Below are positions 50,145 through 59,518 of a DNA stretch of 64,000 bases, one piece after another. Source of the DNA: Enterococcus dongliensis (GTDB lineage Bacteria > Bacillota > Bacilli > Lactobacillales > Enterococcaceae); NCBI RefSeq assembly GCF_005405225.1, contig NZ_BJDQ01000009.1:1-64000 (forward strand). Direction: 5' to 3'. Within the stretch, counting starts at the first letter, position 1. The number at the start of each line of letters is the position of its first letter. The notes under the pieces are model-generated. The model did no database searches, was not told where the DNA came from, and saw nothing but the letters and a program-made list of their open reading frames with translations. Both the position numbers and the translations under genes were made by a program.

Positions 50145-50889
50145 TATTTTCTCTCCAGCCAAGACTAGCTAAAAAATCAGCTACATCTTGTTCAAATTGT
50201 CTTCTTTCAGGTCCAACAGTAATTACATGTCCACTTTCCGGATACCAGTTTAAGGTAAACGCCGTCTGTCGTAAACGCTCAGCCGTTTGAAAGACACCTT
50301 TTGCCTCAATCATTTCATCTTTTCCCGACTGTGCCAAAAAAAAAGGATGATTGATTGCTGCCAAGTTTTCAAAGGCATAGCGGGCCTGCTCTTCGATCGT
50401 TGCCAATTGTTGTTCGACTAGCGGACGATAACTGTTGATCTTTTCTTCTATTGATTCCCCATTCGTCCGTTCTAAAACTTGCCGAGCATATAATAGGAAA
50501 TTTTCTGTTACATTGGTTTTGACTGGTGCAATCGGCGAACAGAAAAAGCCACCCCCAACAAATTCATCAGGCATTGTACTTAACAATCGAGTAGCAAAGA
50601 TTCCGCCCATCGAAAGACCAAAAACAGCGATGTCGTGATATCCTTTCGAATGCAAAAATGCTACTGCATGCTGACTATCTTGCCACCATTTTTCAGCTGT
50701 CTCTTTTAGGATATCCAACGGATCCGCAGTTTTATGCCCCGTATATAAAGGAACATAGACCGTGTAGTTTAATTTTTCTAAAAAACGTGCCAACATTCGG
50801 ACATCATTTGGACTCCCTGAATAGGCATGTAAAAGTAGAACTGCTTGTTTTCCGTGCGGGAAAAACAATGAATCAGGTGCTTGAAGCAT
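50125..50889 (-). CDS. est: Carboxylesterase, alpha/beta hydrolase
   Basis: The 254-residue protein has the alpha/beta-hydrolase core with nucleophile motif FGLSMGGIFA (serine near residue 94) and an oxyanion loop LLHAYSGSPNDV near 20. SGHVITVGPERRQFE near 224 provides the catalytic histidine. It resembles the Est30-type carboxylesterases that are conserved between secG and rnr in Firmicutes. Natural substrate unknown; cytosolic, since there is no signal peptide. Confidence 0.9.
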   Translation of the reverse strand: MLQAPDSLFFPHGKQAVLLLHAYSGSPNDVRMLARFLEKLNYTVYVPLYTGHKTADPLDILKETAEKWWQDSQHAVAFLHSKGYHDIAVFGLSMGGIFATRLLSTMPDEFVGGGFFCSPIAPVKTNVTENFLLYARQVLERTNGESIEEKINSYRPLVEQQLATIEEQARYAFENLAAINHPFFLAQSGKDEMIEAKGVFQTAERLRQTAFTLNWYPESGHVITVGPERRQFEQDVADFLASLGWRENNGEKNN

Positions 50890-50998
50890 TTTTCTTCACT
50901 CCTCGTTTGCCATTTTGCTGAACGTAGCTTTTCACTAAAGATTCGTAACTTCCAAGTCTTCTATCTTAAAGTGTACTTGATTTACTACAAATACAAAA

Positions 50999-51025
50999 TA
51001 AAAAAGACCTCTCACTTGAGAGGCC
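50999..51025 (-). terminator. Terminator after secG
   Basis: Inverted arms CCTCTCA and TGAGAGG (51008-51023) with a short loop, followed on the minus strand by TTTTTT. It separates secG from est, although read-through is possible. Confidence 0.75.
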
Positions 51026-51028
51026 GTT

Positions 51029-51265
51029 TTATTTGCTTGATAAAAACATTAATACGAAGAGTAAAATCAGCCAAATCGCACCTAAGATTGCGGTAGATCG
51101 TTGCATCACAGCCTCAAATCCACGTGCTTTTTGTTTTCCAAACAACTGATCTGCACCGCCAGTGAATGCACTTGCCGCACTATTTTGTTTGCTAGGTTGC
51201 ATCATGATCGTGATAACGATGATCACTGATAAAACTAAGATAACACCCAAAATAAAATTATACAA
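51029..51265 (-). CDS. secG: Preprotein translocase subunit SecG
   Basis: SecG is the third, helper subunit of the SecYEG channel. The 78 residues have two membrane helices (about 3-22 and 56-76) joined by the conserved segment MQPSKQNSAASAFTGGADQLFGKQKARGFEAV. Length is standard. It heads the secG-est-rnr-smpB cluster. Confidence 0.95.
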   Translation of the reverse strand: MYNFILGVILVLSVIIVITIMMQPSKQNSAASAFTGGADQLFGKQKARGFEAVMQRSTAILGAIWLILLFVLMFLSSK

Positions 51266-51345
51266 AAGATGACCCTCCTTATTTCCAAACTACCTCATGC
51301 TCAACTTTAGCATAAATCTAGTGATTTGACTAGCGAAGCTCTCAA

Positions 51346-51621
51346 TTATTTTCTTAGGACATCTTCGTATTCTGTCTTTTCTTCAAATTCTTTTTTAGCA
51401 AATGGACATAGTGGAATAATTTTTTTTCCTTCCTTACGTGCCTTGTCTACACCTGCAGCAACCAGTTTTTCAGCTAGTCCTTGACCGCGGTAAGTCGGAT
51501 CAACAAATGTATGATCAATAATCATAATATCTGGTCCAGCGTTTGACCAAGTCATTTCACCAGCTTCTTCATCCGCATCATTTAATAATACCAAGCGTTC
51601 CTTTTCCTCTTTGATTTCCAT
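51346..51621 (-). CDS. GNAT-like N-acetyltransferase, YjdJ/Gcn5-related (GCN5 short form)
   Basis: A 91-residue single-domain acetyltransferase of the short YjdJ type. The acetyl-CoA motif is YRGQGLAEKLVAAGVDKAR (about 49-67), then KIIPLCPFAKKEFE. ATG 51621 has AGGAGAAGG upstream. It lies 24 bases after the YjdI-like gene, and the same pair (yjdI-yjdJ) is adjacent in Escherichia coli. Substrate unknown; the pair may act together in an iron-sulphur or redox context, which is inference. Confidence 0.88.
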   Translation of the reverse strand: MEIKEEKERLVLLNDADEEAGEMTWSNAGPDIMIIDHTFVDPTYRGQGLAEKLVAAGVDKARKEGKKIIPLCPFAKKEFEEKTEYEDVLRK

Positions 51622-51645
51622 AGTCCTTCTCCTCACATCAATGAT

Positions 51646-51918
51646 TTATTTTTTGATCACGTATTTCAAGGCGCCACTAGGACACGTATCCACGATATAA
51701 CTAGCAATCGCAACACTGCCATTGTCAGGAATGATCCACGGTCTGCGACCCACCTCAAAAATTTCTGAGTTTCCTCGTACACAATTTCCAATGTGCGCGC
51801 AAATATCTTTATTGTAATAAATATCAATGCCTTCACCCTGATATTTGCGATAACCTTGCGCCAATAATTGTTCTTCAGTTACTGGTTCTTGGTCAAATTT
51901 ACCTCCGTCCATTTTCAT
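51646..51918 (-). CDS. YjdI-like (4Fe-4S) mono-cluster protein
   Basis: A 90-residue protein with CAHIGNC near residue 40 and DTCPSGALKYV near the end, the Fer4_19/YjdI pattern of a single [4Fe-4S] cluster. Start choice is uncertain: ATG 51918 and ATG 51912 are both near AAGGAA. It is directly upstream of the YjdJ-like gene. Its role is not known. Confidence 0.85.
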   Translation of the reverse strand: MKMDGGKFDQEPVTEEQLLAQGYRKYQGEGIDIYYNKDICAHIGNCVRGNSEIFEVGRRPWIIPDNGSVAIASYIVDTCPSGALKYVIKK

Positions 51919-51964
51919 CACTTCCTTTTAGTAAGATTATAGCTGGAATCTGAAAAAAAGCACA

Positions 51965-52312
51965 CTAAATCGTCCTCTCCATCAACAGATCAACCAGTGT
52001 CTGAAGTGCTTGATGTGCATCTGTTTGATCAGGAAACGCTAAAACAAATACACGATTTTTAAGCGTTTCCACAATTAGTTCAAAAATACCGTCCCGTTGC
52101 CTAAGTGCAAAGGGTTTCAAACAATCTGGAGTAAAATAAATATTTCGTGGTTTTTTTGTTAAATCATCTTCTTCTAATACATGTAGACCGCGTGTTGAAA
52201 AAATCAGAATATTTCCTGCTTGATCTTCATAAATTGCCAACTGGTGCAAGCCTTCATTAGGAAACAACTCACGCAATTGCGCTTGAAGCAGTAAAAAACT
52301 AGTCTCTTTCAT
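51965..52312 (-). CDS. Hypothetical protein of 115 residues
   Basis: I do not recognise this protein. It starts MKETSFLLLQAQLRELFP, is largely beta-strand by pattern (GNILIFSTRGLHVLEEDD, FELIVETLKNRVFVLAFPD), and ends in an amphipathic helix ALQTLVDLLMERTI. No signal peptide, membrane span or cysteine pair is obvious, so it should be cytosolic. Its ATG lies 14 bases inside the 3' end of the carbonic anhydrase-like gene, so the two are translated together. A small regulatory or chaperone-like role for that enzyme is possible but unsupported. Confidence 0.7.
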   Translation of the reverse strand: MKETSFLLLQAQLRELFPNEGLHQLAIYEDQAGNILIFSTRGLHVLEEDDLTKKPRNIYFTPDCLKPFALRQRDGIFELIVETLKNRVFVLAFPDQTDAHQALQTLVDLLMERTI

Positions 52313-52802
52313 AAGCAGATCCTTTAACCGCTTGAATTTCTTGATTTACATACGCTTTTCCAAGTTCAAAATAATGTTGCGCATTTTCATGATTTTTTTT
52401 GATCTCTGCTGGTGTCAATTGCCTAATCACACGTGCTGGTGAACCAAAGGCTAACGAATTGGGCGGGATGATAGTTCTTTCTGTCACTAATGACCCTGCA
52501 CCAATCAAGCTATTCTCACCAATTACCGCATTATTTAAAATCGTTGAGCCCATCCCAATCAATGCACCTGAATGAATCGTACAGCCATGAATAATACAGC
52601 CATGCCCAATCGTTACACCATCTTCTATCAAAGTAGGCGCTCCTTCATCCACATGAACGATCGTACCGTCTTGGATATTGCTTTTTTCTCCAATCGAGAT
52701 ACGATTACTGTCACCACGTAATACGCTTTGAAACCAAATTGTTGAACCCGCACCAATCGTTACATCGCCATACACATCTGCACTATCTGCAATAAAATCC
52801 AC
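52299..52802 (-). CDS. Gamma-carbonic anhydrase family protein
   Basis: A 167-residue left-handed beta-helix protein of the YrdA/PaaY group. Hexapeptide repeats run over about residues 10-130 (VTIGAGSTIWFQSVLRGD; VTIGHGCIIHGCTIH; SLIGAGSLV), and the metal-binding histidines in GHGCIIHGC are present. A C-terminal helix (about 135-165) completes the trimer fold. Members bind zinc or iron, but few have proven carbonic anhydrase activity. It overlaps the 115-residue unknown gene by 14 bases. Confidence 0.9.
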   Translation of the reverse strand: MDFIADSADVYGDVTIGAGSTIWFQSVLRGDSNRISIGEKSNIQDGTIVHVDEGAPTLIEDGVTIGHGCIIHGCTIHSGALIGMGSTILNNAVIGENSLIGAGSLVTERTIIPPNSLAFGSPARVIRQLTPAEIKKNHENAQHYFELGKAYVNQEIQAVKGSAYERD

Positions 52803-52931
52803 TACGATCTCTCCTTTATTAAGCTGTCACATCATTTGTTCTACCATTTTTCAAAACTAGTATAGCATTTATTAAATACAACTTCCTTAATAAAAAAGCG
52901 TCAAAAATTTCCTTCTAGTCGTTTGATTACA

Positions 52932-52958
52932 CAAAAAAGCTGTGACAACTGTCACAGC
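52932..52958 (-). terminator. Terminator of the ABC exporter operon
   Basis: Arms GCTGTGAC (52939-52946) and GTCACAGC (52951-52958), loop AACT, then six T on the minus strand. It lies just after the stop of the second ABC gene. Confidence 0.88.
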
Positions 52959-52964
52959 CTTTAA

Positions 52965-54725
52965 TTATTCGGACTCCTCCATAAATTGACTATTGTAAAG
53001 CTGTTCATAAAAACCGCCTTGTGCTAGCAATTCATTATGTGTACCATGCTCAATGATTTGCCCATCTTTCATCACTAAGATGTGATCGGCATCTCGAATA
53101 GTCGATAGACGATGGGCAATCACAAAACTAGTACGCCCTCTCATCACACGATCCATTGCTTTTTGAATCAAACCTTCTAAACGGGTATCAACTGAACTAG
53201 TTGCTTCATCTAAAATTAAGATCTTTGGATCAGAAATTACCGCACGCGCAATCGTCAATAATTGTTTTTGCCCAAGAGACACGTTGTCTCCTTCTGAATT
53301 AATCGACATTTCATAACCATCAGGCATCGTTCGGATAAAATGATCGACATTCGCCGTCTTTGCGGCATCGACGACCTCATAATCAGTCGCTTCTAGTCGT
53401 CCAAAACGAATATTGTCACCAATCGTTCCTTCATATAACCAAGCATCTTGTAAAACCATCCCAAATAATGACCGCACATCCGACCGCTTCATTTCTTGGG
53501 TATTTACGCCATCAATCAAGATTTTTCCGCCATTAATGTCATAAAAACGCATCAGCAAATTGATTAAGGTTGTCTTTCCTGCCCCAGTCGGACCGACGAT
53601 TGCTACTGTCTCGCCCGCTTTGACTTCAAAGCTCAAATCTTCAATCAATGGTTTCTTTGGATCATAGCTGAATTTGACATGATCAAAGACAACATTTCCT
53701 TGGACAGGTTCTGGCAATGGGATGTCTTGCTCGTTTAATTCTTCTTCGGGTTCATCTAAAATTTCAAACACTCGTTTAGCAGAAGCCGAGGCACTTTGGA
53801 TCATTGAAGAGAGCTGTGTAATTTCTCCCATCGGCTGACTAACTTGCCAAATATATTGAATGAAGGCTTGCAACTGACCAACTAAGATCACTCCATGGAT
53901 TACGTTCCAACTTCCAAGGATTGCCATCGCGATATAGGTTGCATAAGCAGTCATTTGAACAAGCGGCTGCATCAAACTAGAAACAAACGCAGCCCGAAAA
54001 CCAAAATGACGCAATTTATGATTGACCTCGCTAAATCCCGCCAATGTTTCTTGTTCACGTCCATATAATTTCAAAACACTAAATCCTGTCATGTTTTCTT
54101 GAACAAAGCCGTTTAACTCGCCAAGGGAATTTTGCATTCCTTGAAAATCTTTTTGAGAGACTTGAACGATTTTTCGTGAGATGACAAGTGACAAAGGAAT
54201 CATGATCACAGACAAAATCGCCATCATTGGATTGATATAAAACATCATCGCAACGGCTAATAAGATTCCTAAAACTGCATTGATAGATTTAATGATTGCC
54301 TGCTGCATCGCGTTGCTGACCGCATCCACATCATTTGTGACTCGTGATAAAATATCACCTTGTTGGTTACGATCAAAATAAGATACTGGCAACCGATTTA
54401 TTTTTGCTTCGATGTCTTCCCGTAGATCTCGCATCGCTGATTGAACGACCGTTGCCATCAACCAACCTGTTCCTAACTGTGTGACACAATAAACGATTCC
54501 AACAAGTACAATCACGAGCAGCCATTGAAAGACATAATCAAAATTGACCGCTTCTCCTTGAGCAATATTTTTGCTGACCTCTGTAGTCGGCAACCCTGTT
54601 AAATAGGGCAACAATGTCCCGAGAATCAAGGTTCCGATTGCGAGGATCAAAACCAAAATAAAAGTCTTTTTGTAAGGATCAATATAATGCATCAAGCGTT
54701 TCAAAGAAGAAGTATATTTTCTCAT
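52965..54725 (-). CDS. Heterodimeric ABC exporter, subunit with canonical catalytic glutamate
   Basis: One half of an EfrAB/LmrCD-type multidrug exporter. Six membrane helices (about 20-320) precede an ATPase domain with Walker A GPTGAGKTTLINLLM and Walker B ILILDEATSSVD, which has the catalytic glutamate. Its signature motif is degenerate, NVSLGQKQL. Translation begins at ATG 54725 (GGAGG upstream) and overlaps the first subunit by ATGA; 586 residues. Substrates may include dyes, drugs or lipids; no drug can be named from sequence. Confidence 0.92.
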   Translation of the reverse strand: MRKYTSSLKRLMHYIDPYKKTFILVLILAIGTLILGTLLPYLTGLPTTEVSKNIAQGEAVNFDYVFQWLLVIVLVGIVYCVTQLGTGWLMATVVQSAMRDLREDIEAKINRLPVSYFDRNQQGDILSRVTNDVDAVSNAMQQAIIKSINAVLGILLAVAMMFYINPMMAILSVIMIPLSLVISRKIVQVSQKDFQGMQNSLGELNGFVQENMTGFSVLKLYGREQETLAGFSEVNHKLRHFGFRAAFVSSLMQPLVQMTAYATYIAMAILGSWNVIHGVILVGQLQAFIQYIWQVSQPMGEITQLSSMIQSASASAKRVFEILDEPEEELNEQDIPLPEPVQGNVVFDHVKFSYDPKKPLIEDLSFEVKAGETVAIVGPTGAGKTTLINLLMRFYDINGGKILIDGVNTQEMKRSDVRSLFGMVLQDAWLYEGTIGDNIRFGRLEATDYEVVDAAKTANVDHFIRTMPDGYEMSINSEGDNVSLGQKQLLTIARAVISDPKILILDEATSSVDTRLEGLIQKAMDRVMRGRTSFVIAHRLSTIRDADHILVMKDGQIIEHGTHNELLAQGGFYEQLYNSQFMEESE

Positions 54726-56452
54726 GCTAATTCCTCCTTCGATAATTGTGATGCGGCGATATCGTAATAAATCGGACAATTTTCTAATAGTTCACGATGA
54801 GTCCCAATCCCTACGACATCTCCTTCATTTAACACGACAATCTTATCAGCATGCATGATTGTTCCAACGCGCTGAGCGACTATCAAAACAGCCGATTCAG
54901 TCGTCTCTTTTTTTAGCCGTGCCCGCAGTTTAGCATCTGTTTGATAATCCAATGCAGAAAAACTGTCGTCAAAAATATAGATCTCTGGTTGACGAATCAC
55001 TGCTCGGGCGATCGCCAATCGTTGTTTTTGTCCGCCAGAGAAATTACTGCCGCCTTCTGCTAATTTTTCTTGATATCTCTCTGGTTTTTGCGCAATAAAT
55101 TCTGCCGCTTGAGCAATTTCAGCTGCTCGTTCCATCTCTTCTTGCGTTGCATCTTTTTTTCCGTAACGTAAGTTTTCAGCGATTGTCCCAGTGAATAATT
55201 GAGCTTTCTGCGGAATATAGCCGATTTTTTGTCGCAAATCTTTTAAGCGATAGTCTCGAACATCCCGCCCATTCACTAAAACTTGGCCTTCTGTCACATC
55301 ATAAAAACGCGGAATCAATTGGATCAATGTGGACTTTCCCGAACCAGTACTGCCGATAAAAGCAACTGTCTCTCCCGGATTTGCTGTAAAACTAACATTC
55401 CGAATGACAGGACTTTCCGCATGTCCTGGGTAAGCAAACGTCACGTCACGAAATTCTAGTGAACTTTTCATCGTTAGATCTGCCGTTTTATCAGGATTGT
55501 CTTTGATCAAAGGATCCAGGTCAAAAACTTCTTGGATCCGTTGCGCTGAAACATTTGCTCGAGGATACATCATAAAAACAGTGGCAAACAGCATGAATGA
55601 AAACAACGCATGGAAAATGTATTCAATAAATGCAATCAATGTTCCCACCGCTAAAGTTCCATGACTGATTTGAACGGTCCCATTCCAAATGATCAAGACC
55701 ATCACTATATTAAATAGAAAGAAAAAGCCCGGCTGTGCTACAGCCATCAAATGGAACAAACTCTTAGAACTATTAGTGTAGGCGTCATTCACTAAACGAA
55801 AACGCATCTCTTCAAATTTTTCATTAACAAAAGCACGGATAACTCGCAATCCCGACAAATTTTCTCTTAAGATTCCATTGATATTGTCCAGATTTTTTTG
55901 CTGTTTTGTAGACAATGGTTCTGAATACTTTGCAATCAAAATGACCGCTAACAATAATATCGGCAGTGCCAACAATACATAAAACCCTAACCCTGGACTC
56001 GTACGCATGATTAAATATAAACTCATCCCAAACATCATGGGGGTCATAAATCCCGTTGTTAAAATATTTTGCATAAACAACATGATTTGATACGCATCGT
56101 TTGTTGTTCTAGTGATCAGTGAGGATACTCCGACTTGCTCATATTCCGAATGTGAAAATGTCTGAACTTTTTCAAAAAGATCATCTCGAATTGCTGCGAC
56201 CATTCTAGAGGTAATCTGAGAACTGAAGTAGCGCAACGAGATGTTCATGATAATGCCTATGACTGTAATCACAATCATTAAGATGCCCATTTTTTGTATA
56301 TAATTAAAATCGTTCTCTCCAATTCCTCGATCAATCATTCTAGCCAAAATCGTCGGTAAGCCTAATTCAATCAAGATGAACCCAAAAACACTGATAAAAT
56401 CAAACAATAATAACTTTTTATAGCGTAAAGTATACCGCAACATCAACTTCAT
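54722..56452 (-). CDS. Heterodimeric ABC exporter, subunit with degenerate catalytic site
   Basis: The first half of the exporter, 576 residues with six membrane helices (about 15-310) and an ATPase domain. Walker A is GSTGSGKSTLIQLIPRF and the signature NFSGGQKQRLAIARAV is canonical, but Walker B reads IYIFDDSFSALD: aspartate replaces the catalytic glutamate. Together with the partner, one composite ATP site is fully active and the other is degenerate, as in LmrCD, BmrCD and EfrCD. The first gene of the operon, divergent from rpoY across 356 bases. Confidence 0.92.
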   Translation of the reverse strand: MKLMLRYTLRYKKLLLFDFISVFGFILIELGLPTILARMIDRGIGENDFNYIQKMGILMIVITVIGIIMNISLRYFSSQITSRMVAAIRDDLFEKVQTFSHSEYEQVGVSSLITRTTNDAYQIMLFMQNILTTGFMTPMMFGMSLYLIMRTSPGLGFYVLLALPILLLAVILIAKYSEPLSTKQQKNLDNINGILRENLSGLRVIRAFVNEKFEEMRFRLVNDAYTNSSKSLFHLMAVAQPGFFFLFNIVMVLIIWNGTVQISHGTLAVGTLIAFIEYIFHALFSFMLFATVFMMYPRANVSAQRIQEVFDLDPLIKDNPDKTADLTMKSSLEFRDVTFAYPGHAESPVIRNVSFTANPGETVAFIGSTGSGKSTLIQLIPRFYDVTEGQVLVNGRDVRDYRLKDLRQKIGYIPQKAQLFTGTIAENLRYGKKDATQEEMERAAEIAQAAEFIAQKPERYQEKLAEGGSNFSGGQKQRLAIARAVIRQPEIYIFDDSFSALDYQTDAKLRARLKKETTESAVLIVAQRVGTIMHADKIVVLNEGDVVGIGTHRELLENCPIYYDIAASQLSKEELA

Positions 56453-56808
56453 TTCTCTCGCCTCTTTCTATACCGTAATGTTTCCAATATAGCATAAATA
56501 GATTCTTTCTGCCTTCTTAGTAATGAGTTTTTTATTTTAGTTTTTAGACTTTCTGAAAAGTTTTAAGGAATCCTCATTTCACTTCCTAGTTTCTATACTT
56601 CTTATATATTCTGTGATAAACTACAAGTAATTGTTGTAAGAACAACCCAATGAACGGTGAAATTGTTTTTTCAAGCAAGAAGCAAAGACGAGGCTTCTTC
56701 TCGGCGCTTTACTAAAACTAAGACGTTGAGCATAAAAAAATAGGTGGCAGTCGCCCCTCATTTTGTCGTGGAAAAAATTGCTATTATGCAAATAAAGGAG
56801 ATAGATCA
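56453..56808 (+). other. Divergent intergenic stretch before rpoY
   Basis: This 356-base gap holds no convincing gene. It should contain promoters for the exporter genes (minus) and rpoY-rnjA (plus). In the plus direction the 170 bases before rpoY can fold into a hairpin AAGAAGC-GCTTCTT (about 56680-56701) and a GC-rich hairpin near 56741-56758, suggesting a structured leader. A TATTAT at 56783-56788 is a possible -10. The start of rpoY has AAAGGAGA. Confidence 0.4.
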
Positions 56809-57021
56809 ATGATTTACAAAGTTTATTATCAAGAAACCAAGGAACGTAACCCAAAACGCGAACAAACACAATCACTTTATGTAGAAGCAGATGGTGAAGA
56901 AATGGTTCACAACTTATTACGCGATAATACCCCATATAACGTGGAATATATCCAACTTTTAGAAGGCAATCACTTAGAATATGAAAAAGAAAATGCCGAC
57001 TTCAAGTTAACGGAGTTCTAA
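56809..57021 (+). CDS. rpoY: DNA-dependent RNA polymerase auxiliary subunit epsilon
   Basis: RpoY is a small Firmicutes-specific RNA polymerase subunit, formerly YkzG, resembling phage Gp2. The 70 residues [20 protein letters not shown] through NADFKLTEF match the family throughout. AAAGGAGA precedes the ATG. Its stop is one base from the rnjA start, the usual arrangement, so transcription machinery and RNA decay are expressed together. Confidence 0.96.
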   Translation: MIYKVYYQETKERNPKREQTQSLYVEADGEEMVHNLLRDNTPYNVEYIQLLEGNHLEYEKENADFKLTEF

Positions 57022-57022
57022 T

Positions 57023-58699
57023 ATGAAACTCTCGCTGAAAAACAATGAAACTGGGGTTTTTGCCATTGGTGGATTGGGCGAAATCGGAAAAAATATGTAT
57101 GGGGTTCAATTTCAAGATGAGATTATCATTATCGATGCCGGAATCAAATTTCCCGAAGATGATCTACTAGGAATTGATTATGTCATTCCCGATTTTAGTT
57201 ACGTTATCCAAAACATCAATAAAGTCAAAGCAGTGGTAATCACACACGGACATGAAGATCATATCGGTGGTGTGCCTTATCTATTGAAACAAGCTAATAT
57301 CCCGATCTACGCTGGCGCGTTAGCTTTAGCACTGATCAAAAATAAATTGGATGAGCACGGTCTATTGCGTGATGCCGAATTACACGAGATTGACGAAGAC
57401 ACTGTGATTCGTTTCCGCAAAACGTCCGTAAGCTTTTTCCGTACTACCCATAGTATTCCCGATCCTTTAGGTGTCGTTGTCAAAACACCTTCTGGTAATG
57501 TCGTGGAAACAGGGGATTTCAAATTCGACTTCACGCCTGTCGGCCAACCTGCAAACTTGCATCGTATGGCAAAACTTGGTGAAGAAGGCGTACTGTGTTT
57601 ACTTTCTGACAGTACAAATGCGGAAGTACCTACATTCACCAAATCTGAGCAAACAATCGGCCAATCAATCTTACGGATTATGGAAAAAATCAAAGGCCGA
57701 ATCATCTTTGCTACATTCGCTTCCAATATCTCACGTTTGCAACAAGCTGCATCTGCCGCAGTTGCAACTGGACGAAAAATCGCAGTATTTGGTCGCAGTA
57801 TGGAAAATGCAATCGTTAACGGTCAAAAATTAGGCTATATCACCGTTCCTGATGGGACATTTGTTGCTGCTCACGAGATCAATCATCTGCCAGCAAATGA
57901 ATTGATGATTTTATGTACTGGTTCTCAAGGCGAACCGATGGCAGCTTTATCACGGATCGCTAATGGGACTCATCGACAAATTCAGATTCAACCAGATGAC
58001 ACGGTAATTTTTTCAAGCTCACCGATTCCTGGAAATACTACTAGCGTCAATCATTTGATCAACTTGCTTTCTGAAGCTGGCGCTGAAGTGATTCATGGAA
58101 AAGTGAACAACATCCATACTTCTGGTCACGGTAGTCAACAAGAACAAAAATTAATGTTGCGTTTAATGAAACCAAAATATTTTGTTCCGATTCATGGTGA
58201 GTTTCGCATGCTGAAAATCCATGCAGGTCTCGCACAAGATACTGGCGTTCCTGAAGAAAATTGTTTCATCATGGAAAATGGGGATATGCTCGCTCTAACA
58301 GCAGATAGCGCGCGTCGTGCAGGTCATTTCAATGCTAGCGATGTTTATGTCGATGGCAGCGGCATTGGCGACATCGGTAATGTCGTCTTACGCGATCGTC
58401 GGATTCTTTCTGAAGAAGGCCTAGTCCTTGCCGTAGCAACTGTTGATATTGCAAAAAAAGAAATCCTTGCAGGTCCCGACATCTTGTCACGCGGTTTCGT
58501 CTATATGCGTGAATCTGGTGATATGATTAATGAAGGACAACGGATTTTGTTCCATGCCTTACGTGAAGCGCTAAATGAAGCCGGCTGTACGGAGACAAAA
58601 TTAAAAAATGCTATGGTCGCTGCTTTGCAACCATTCCTATTTGATCAAACAGAGCGTCATCCAATGATCCTACCAATGATCATGACGCCAGATAATTAA
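57023..58699 (+). CDS. rnjA: Ribonuclease J1
   Basis: RNase J1 is a 5'-to-3' exonuclease and endonuclease central to Firmicutes mRNA decay and rRNA maturation. The metallo-beta-lactamase motif is [10 protein letters not shown] near residue 74. A beta-CASP domain (about 220-400) and C-terminal domain follow, with STNAE, PIPGN and HGEFRML as typical motifs. The length of 558 residues is normal. It is coupled to rpoY and ends in a strong terminator. Confidence 0.97.
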   Translation: MKLSLKNNETGVFAIGGLGEIGKNMYGVQFQDEIIIIDAGIKFPEDDLLGIDYVIPDFSYVIQNINKVKAVVITHGHEDHIGGVPYLLKQANIPIYAGALALALIKNKLDEHGLLRDAELHEIDEDTVIRFRKTSVSFFRTTHSIPDPLGVVVKTPSGNVVETGDFKFDFTPVGQPANLHRMAKLGEEGVLCLLSDSTNAEVPTFTKSEQTIGQSILRIMEKIKGRIIFATFASNISRLQQAASAAVATGRKIAVFGRSMENAIVNGQKLGYITVPDGTFVAAHEINHLPANELMILCTGSQGEPMAALSRIANGTHRQIQIQPDDTVIFSSSPIPGNTTSVNHLINLLSEAGAEVIHGKVNNIHTSGHGSQQEQKLMLRLMKPKYFVPIHGEFRMLKIHAGLAQDTGVPEENCFIMENGDMLALTADSARRAGHFNASDVYVDGSGIGDIGNVVLRDRRILSEEGLVLAVATVDIAKKEILAGPDILSRGFVYMRESGDMINEGQRILFHALREALNEAGCTETKLKNAMVAALQPFLFDQTERHPMILPMIMTPDN

Positions 58700-58707
58700 T
58701 TAAGACA

Positions 58708-58741
58708 AACACCTATCTAAATATCAGATAGGTGTTTTTTT
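58708..58741 (+). terminator. Terminator of rpoY-rnjA
   Basis: Arms AACACCTATCT (58708-58718) and AGATAGGTGTT (58726-58736) with a 7-base loop are followed by a run of T. It is 9 bases past the rnjA stop. Confidence 0.9.
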
Positions 58742-58826
58742 ATTATAACTTGCAAAAACTACTTCTAATCCAAAAACTGATAATTCTTCATAAAAAAGAT
58801 TATTTTTAGATATATTTAAAAAATAA

Positions 58827-58855
58827 TTGACAAACAACTCATTTATTTGCACAAT
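58827..58855 (+). promoter_or_regulatory. Promoter of the TetR-like gene
   Basis: A perfect TTGACA (58827-58832), 17 bases, CACAAT (58850-58855). The start codon is 75 bases further, leaving a leader of about 68 bases. Confidence 0.6.
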
Positions 58856-58929
58856 AAAGATTAGCGAAGAAAATGTAATGACTTTTATTAGTTATTATAT
58901 AATCAATTAAGAATAAAGGAAGATTAATT

Positions 58930-59433
58930 ATGGTACGAACACAACGTGTGCTCCGAAGCCAGATTATTGATGGCGCTTATCAACTGATCATTAATGAAGG
59001 TTTCAAAAAATTTCATGCTCGCAATATCGCCCAACACATTGCCTGTTCCACACAGCCAATCTACCGCGAATTTGCTAATCTAGCTGAATTAAAAACAGTT
59101 TTAACCAATCGGATCTTAGTAAAATATTCCGATTTTTTAGAAGACCAAGAGCCCAAATCATTGCAAACCCTTTCAAACACTATTATGAACTACGCCTTAG
59201 ATTATCCAGAAGAATTCCAGCGTTTTTTCTTGCAAGATTCTGACACTATTCAGTTAGTCAAACAAGTGACAAAAGAAGTTTTCACTGCAAACAAATTGGA
59301 AAAGAATAATGATCTCTTTTTTGACTTTTTCTGGCAGTATTGCATCGGTAAAGCTGCCTTAGCTATTAATAACGCTAATCATACTCCAGATTTAGAAGAA
59401 GATCGTTTCTTTCAATTTTCATTGGAAAACTAG
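58930..59433 (+). CDS. TetR-like regulator, short form
   Basis: The 167-residue protein starts with a TetR-type DNA-binding domain (about 5-50; SQIIDGAYQLIINEGFKKFH, then ARNIAQHIACSTQPIYREFANL). The C-terminal domain is short, all-helical and rich in aromatic residues (FFLQDSDTIQLV; FFDFFWQYCIG). Ligand and targets are unknown. It is downstream of rnjA but has its own promoter, and faces the cold-shock gene across a shared bidirectional terminator. Confidence 0.8.
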   Translation: MVRTQRVLRSQIIDGAYQLIINEGFKKFHARNIAQHIACSTQPIYREFANLAELKTVLTNRILVKYSDFLEDQEPKSLQTLSNTIMNYALDYPEEFQRFFLQDSDTIQLVKQVTKEVFTANKLEKNNDLFFDFFWQYCIGKAALAINNANHTPDLEEDRFFQFSLEN

Positions 59434-59480
59434 CTCTTCGCTGCTGGAACAAGCTCCTCTTTTATTTTCTAAGCCATAAA

Positions 59481-59512
59481 AAGAGCCTTAGAGAAAATTC
59501 TCTAAGGCTTTG
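59481..59512 (-). terminator. Bidirectional terminator between the TetR-like and cold-shock genes
   Basis: Eleven-base arms AGCCTTAGAGA (59484-59494) and TCTCTAAGGCT (59499-59509), loop AAAT, with T-rich sequence on both strands. It can serve both convergent genes. Confidence 0.88.
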
Positions 59513-59518
59513 TCGTCT

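Noticed and set aside
56621-56935. 104-codon minus-strand frame over the rpoY start
   Set aside because: It covers rpoY on the other strand and has no ribosome binding site or family resemblance.
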